Shown here one piece after another: positions 54,301 to 60,300 of a DNA stretch of 64,000 bases; position 1 is the first letter of the stretch; the number at the start of each line of letters is the position of its first letter. The notes under the pieces are model-generated. The model saw nothing but the letters and a program-made list of their open reading frames with translations. It was not told the origin of the DNA and did no database searches. The stretch covers positions 63,462,076 through 63,526,075 of the forward strand of contig CM034535.1 of NCBI GenBank assembly GCA_020002185.1, written 5' to 3'. The position numbers and the translations under genes are program-made. Source of the DNA: Paraescarpia echinospica. Its lineage: Eukaryota; Annelida; Polychaeta; Sabellida; Siboglinidae.

Positions 54301-57300
54301 AAAGCACCGCCCCCTTCTGGCAGCTAAAATCTTCGTTCGGGAAGTGCGACGTTAACAACGTTTTCATTGGTTATAAATCGTTGCCATTTAATTTCACCTT
54401 TTTATTTCGAACGCGTATACAAATTATTTGTTGACCTATAGAACACCTATCGTGTATAATAGGGCACCATATCTTTGTTTTCGCACATAACTGTCTACTA
54501 ATGAAGTAAACAAAAAAAAAACGAAATTTAACATGGATTAGATAGGAGTGAATCAAACCACTCGTTTGGAACAAAGATGGCGATACGCAGTGCTCTATAG
54601 CGACGATTTAGGCATCGAACAAAATCGTTTTTTCAGTTTGTCTTATAAATGAGTATGTTTCTGTTACCATTAATGTATACTTATATAGTATATATTTCAA
54701 TATGTAGCATGAAACAGCTGCATTTCATTTCCCCTTTAAAAGATAGGCTCGTTTGAAAATATAGGCTCGTTTGAAAATACACCGAACAACATTTGAACCT
54801 GTCACACACGACATTGCTTGGCCCATAGGGCAAAGGTATAGGCACAGTGTTATAGTGAGTGGAAAATTCCCCGCAACATTTTATTCTGGAAGTTTCTTTG
54901 GTACTTTTTTTGGCACGCATCAAGCGACGCTACTGGAGACGTGTCTGGACTTGTTTGTTAGTGGCGCGCGGGAACCGCACCGCGATTGCGCAATACCATC
55001 GTGCGTGGTTATAAAAAAATCCGTACTGGAGACGTGTCTGGACTTGTTTGTTTGTCGCGTGTGCGGTATGACGTCATTAAATTGGTACGCGTAGTAATTC
55101 GGTACGCGTGGTAATTAGGTCGTAATCATAGTGATTTGGTTAGCCAACATTTTGAGCTTTCGCGCTTGTATGTAGTTTTATTCAATAACGTCATTAAATA
55201 AGTACGTGTGGTAAATTGGTCAAACTGGTAGTGATTTGGTTAACCAACATTTTGAGCTTTCGCGCTTATATGTAGTTTTATTCAATGACGTCATTAAATA
55301 AGTACGCGTGGTAAATTGGTCAATCTGGTAGTGATTTGGTTAGCCAACATTTTGAACTTGCACGCTTGTATGTAGTTTTGTTCAATGACGTCACAAAATA
55401 AGTACGCGTGGTAAATTGGTCAAACTGGTAGTGATTTGGTTAGCCAACATTTTGAGATTTCGCGCTTGTATGTAGTTTTATTCAATGACGTCATTAAATA
55501 AGTACGCGTAGTAAATTGGTCAAACTGGTAGTGATTTGGTTAGACAAACATTTATAAGAACTATATTGAAGGCCCGCTATCATCAAAGCGGTAACGAATG
55601 CTCTGTGTGACGGAAGAACATCCGGGTATTTTGTCCCATGGTAAAACAGGCGCTAAATCCTACGTTAAAAGATAGGAAATTATAAAATAGGAACTTATCT
55701 GCTAAAGCACTCAAACTGCCCGTTATCTGTGTAGGTATGTGTAGTAAATCGTTCAAACTGGTAGTATTTTGGTCAAGATATTTGACATGTAACATTCTTT
55801 GGGATACGACATTTGCACTTACCTCAGTTGATTGCCCGGTTGCAAACTGGTTACAAACTGTTTTGAAATGATATCCCCTGTCCAAGTCTCATCTGCACCT
55901 AGAGACCAACAGTACTGTTTCACCATTTTATCAAGCCAGCGTTCTTAACTTGCACGTATGAGTATAATTTCGTTCAACGACGTCATTAAATAAGTAAGCA
56001 CGCACGATATCGACTCTTCGTCCCTGAACAGTATTTGACAACAATTGACCGAGTAAAGAATTGGTTGCAAGGCTCTTTTTTGAAACAGTCGCGTAACTAA
56101 GTGAAGCGTTATGATGAACAGTATATGAGTATAATAATCATCCAGATAAGGTGTACCAGTATTTATATAGTTTACTGTATTAGTGGTCAAGTGTACTGGT
56201 TCATGGAAGTCATTGGTCTAGGTTTGTTTCGTGTACCTCGTTGATCTAAGTTTGGTTCGTGGAAGTTATTGGTCTTAGTTTGGTTAAGATTAGTCCTGGG
56301 TATTGCTCCTGTGTCTTCTATATCATACACGAACATGTTTTACGCAAATCAATGACCTTGGTATTGATAATACGGATAGTCTCTCTAGTTGTGAAGTGTA
56401 AGACAATTAATAAGGTATGCTTTGCATTATGTTATGAAAAAAGACACAAGATAAGGTTTGGACATTTTATTCGTTTTATACAACACAGACGTATTTACAT
56501 GTCATACTCCATAACTACAAGAACCAGAGACTAGACATTGATACAGTCTTGCAAAGTTTAATCGTGTACAAGACAAAAGAAAGTTATTTACAGGTCCCAC
56601 TCCATTACTGTCAGAACCATTTGTTTCATAGTGTTTCGCTGCTGTTTCGAAACGGAGTCTTGCAACCATGTATTGTTATTACACAACTGTTCGGACCAGC
56701 AAAGTCAGGAGCAGAAGTTGCGAAATTGGCTGCATGGGTAGAAGTTGTGACATTGACAGCATGGGTAGAAGTGTTGACGTCGTTAGGAGCGGAAGTTGGT
56801 TTCGATTATGTTCTGTTGTCGTTAATCGTCTCTTTCGACACAGAGACCTTTCGTTGCCGCTTTGGTGGTAGCGAGCCTTTAATGTAGTTCTGCAAGAATA
56901 TTTCAACAATATTTAGAATATTAAAGATTGCATGGGACTAGTACACCGTTACTAGAGTACGGTGATACAAGGGCAGGTAGGAAACAATGATAAGAAGTTA
57001 CGTGATAGGAAGTAAGGAGACAAGTTGTATGGATATAAAAATTAAATTGTTGACAAAAATTACCCGTGGACGCGACCGTATAGGGAGTTAAGACGTTGCC
57101 AGATGTTGATATGAAGAAAAACGTAGGGGGGGGGGACATAATCTTGGAAGCAAAGACGTGACAGAATATTGTGTATCCGGATGTTAAAAAGTAATAGACG
57201 AGTCCAACCATACAGGAAATAATAAAAGGGGGCGAAGTTTTAGCGGAAGTAAAGACACAGTGGACGCCCTTATAGCGGAAGCTGTGGGAATGCCATTTTA

Positions 57301-60300
57301 GGGAAAGTATAGACACGGGGGACAAGATTTTAGGTGAAAGTATATAGTAAAACAATATAAAAAATGACTCACCACAAGCGCATCCAACTTGGCCTCCTCG
57401 GCCGTCCTCTTCTTCACACGGGGACATATTTGATGATGTCACTGATCGAGATTACATACATACGCGCAAGTTCAAAATGATGGGTAGCCAAATTACCACT
57501 AGTTGTAGTTGGACCAATTTACCATGCGTACTTATTTAAGGACGTTACTGATCGAGATTACATACATACGCGCAAGTTCAAAATGATGGCTAACCTAATT
57601 ACTCTACAATTTAAACCGAACTATCATGCGTACTTATTTAAGGACGTCCTATTATTTGTGTCCGTTTTCGGTTACCGATGCCAGGTTATGAGTTTTACGA
57701 CAGAATTAGGCTTGAAAGATTTTTACCGAAGAAGCACGAATTTAGACACTACAGTATGAAAAAAAGATTAAAAAAACGATCTAATATCAGTTTGTACACT
57801 TGACCACTAATACAGTAAACTATATAAATACTAGTACACCTTATCTGGATGATTATTATACTCATATACTGTTGATCATACCGCTTCACTTTGTTACGCG
57901 ACTGTTTCAAAAAAGAGCCTTGGAACCATTTCTTTACTCGGTCAATTGTTGTTAAATACTGTTCAGGAACGAAGAGTCGACATCGTGCGTGCTTACTTAT
58001 TTAATGACGTCGTTGAACGAAATTATAGTCATACGTGCAAGTTAAGAACGCTGGATTAATAAAATGGTGAAACAGTACTGTTGGTCTCTACGTGCAGATG
58101 AGACTTGGACAGGGGATATCATTTCAAAATAGTTTGCAACCAGTTTGCAACCGGGCAATCAACTGAGGTAAGTGCAAATGTCGTATCCCAAAGAATGTTA
58201 CATGTCAAATGTCTTGACCAAAATACTACCAGTTTGAAAGATTTACTACACATACCTACACAGATAACGGGCAGTTTGAGTGCTTTAGCAGATAAGTTCC
58301 TATTTTATAATTTCCTATCTTTTAACGTAGGATTTAGCTCCTGTTTTAAAATGGGACAAAATACCCGGATGTTCTTCCGACACACAGAGCATTCGTTACC
58401 GCTTTGATGAAACCGGGCCTTCAATATAGTTCTTACATATGTTGGCTAAACAGATCACTACCAGTTTGACCAATTTACCACGGGTACTTATTTAATGACG
58501 TCATTGAATAAAACTACATACAAGCGCGAAAGCTCAAAATGTTGGCTAACCAAATCACTATGATTACGACCTAAATACCATGCGTACCGAATTACTACGC
58601 GTACCAATTTAATGACGTCATACCGGGCGCGCACACGCGACAAACAAACAAGTCCAGACACGTCTCCAGTACAATTTTTTGTTATAACCACGCACGATGG
58701 TATTGCGCAATCGCGGTGCGGTTTCCGCGCGCCGCTAACAAACAAGTCCAGACACGTCTCCAGTAGCGTCGCTTGATGCGTACCGAAAAAAGTACCAAAG
58801 AAACTTCCAGAATAAAACTTTGCGGGGAATTTTCCACTCACTATAACGTGACAGGTTCAAATATTGTACGGTGTATTTTGTCTCAAACGAGCCTATCTTT
58901 TAACATGGATAAATTCCATATCTTTTAACATAGGATTTGTAGGGCTAAAAAGTACGGGTAAATTGGCTCCTCGAACTCTAAAAGTCGTCATATACCTGTA
59001 CAATTAATTTAATTGACGTTTAACACGGGAAAATATCCTTATCTTTTAACATGGGAAACTGCCCTATCTTTTAACATGGGGGAATTTTCCTATCTTTTAA
59101 CATGGAGAAATTTCCCGATCTTCTAACATGGGGAAACTGCCCTCTCTTTTAACATGGGTGAATTTCCCTATCTTTTAACACGGGGAACTAACTGGTCACG
59201 CCCACAAATGAGGCGAGCTCATTTGCATAATCACTCCGTTTTTCCGTTGGTTGGTGCCAGTGCAACATCCTGGTATTTCCCTATCTTTTAACATGGGACC
59301 GGAACTACTTTTGCAATTGCATCAACGGAAAAACGGATCATTCTACGCTGATTAACCTTTTACACTACTAGCATTAATTATTTCTGTACTTTCCCCTCCA
59401 TCAGCTTCAGCCCCAATACAGCAATATAGTGGTTTCTATGAGAGCAATCACAGTTGTTCAACCATGTGTATTTCAGCCAACTGCACTGCTGGAGAATACT
59501 TAAATGAAGCAAAGAACGAGTGCTTCAAATGCAAACAGAGTTATTACCAGCCAGACAAGTGGCAGACAAAGTGCCTGCAATGTCCCGATGACAAGATAAC
59601 TGACGGAGACGGACACGCGCTAGAATCCGACTGTGTCAGTGAGTATGTCTTGCAATACATGTATCATTAGTATGTCTTGCAGGAGAGTTGTCCAACACTC
59701 TGATGAAGTCATGTTTTAACAGTGGCATTGAATTGCGAGTATAACATTTCGTCCTTACTCAATGTCTTTTCAAAAACTAACTGAATGGGAGTATATTTAA
59801 CATAGCGTTGTCATTTTCACTTTGATTTGTTGATAGCATCAAAGAACACAACCATTCTGTACCAGAGGTGTCCAGATTTTCTTTATATAAAAGTTTGATG
59901 GATAGTTAGATCCAGGTGGTGTATCCTGACTGGAGGATGCCAACTGAACAGGCAGGGCTAGACACAGTCAAGTGAGAAAAGGTGGCAGCAAGTGGGGGGT
60001 TGGTCTTATAAATTGGTGGGAGGTTGAAGGTGGAACTGGTGGACGATGTTATGTGTATATGAAAATCAGGTCACCTATGATATAATTAAAGTGTGTGATA
60101 GTAACCATGTTAAACACATACTCCTGAAAATGCTATCTGGGTGGTTTTGCAAAATATTGCATAGATATTTGAGTTTGTATATGTCTATTTTGTTATGTGT
60201 TCGCGCAACTAGTACATCATGTTGTGGAATTAAGTAGTTTTGATGAATAAATGATCATATTTTTGATAAAAATATAATTAATTTTGTAATTGTATGTTAC

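Larger units (their letters stand above)
47782..54735 (+). mobile_element. Nested Kolobok-like transposon, 6.95 kb
   Basis: The ends are inverted over 15 bp with two mismatches (agagggaatgaaatg left; aggggaaatgaaatg right, other strand). TTAA flanks it at 47778-47781 and 54736-54739. It carries a decayed transposase on + (49692-51823) with the architecture of Kolobok proteins, and a second decayed gene on - (53040-54010). The rest is AT-rich filler. It sits inside a catgTTAAaagatagg motif of the host palindrome; the opposite arm shows the uninterrupted motif. Confidence 0.85.
54740..56196. repeat. Left arm, inner part, of the palindromic element
   Basis: It is inverted relative to 57796-58885. 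Landmarks shared with the right arm are ggaaaattccccgcaa, ctggagacgtgtctggactt, gatatccc near 55870 paired with gatatc near 58118, and cacttgaccactaat at the centre-proximal edge. This arm is about 350 bp longer because a 100-bp unit is tandemly amplified here. Confidence 0.9.
47329..59351. mobile_element. Long-palindrome TTAA transposon (host of the nested Kolobok-like element)
   Basis: The outer ends are inverted: tcagcgaagaatgatc on the left and, read on the other strand, tcagcgtagaatgatc on the right. TTAA flanks at 47325-47328 and 59352-59355. The inversion extends inward for about 1.5 kb. The right arm is 57796-59351; the left arm is split as 47329-47777 and 54740-56196 by the nested element. 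Without the insertion it would be about 5.07 kb with a 1.6-kb unpaired centre (56197-57795). The centre holds no recognisable transposase, so it is probably mobilised by another element. TTAA duplication fits Kolobok or piggyBac superfamilies; the ends do not look like piggyBac's. Confidence 0.88.

Noticed and set aside
54950..55010. A second ballast-domain remnant (CAIPSCVV) in the palindrome arms
   Set aside because: Only one short I-P-S-C-V-V string matches, and the surrounding residues (duplicated LETCLDLFV) do not fit the family.
56921..57442. 173-codon ORF on the - strand in the palindrome centre
   Set aside because: Composition is Ser/Tyr/Phe-rich from AT-rich sequence, and no family motif is recognisable.
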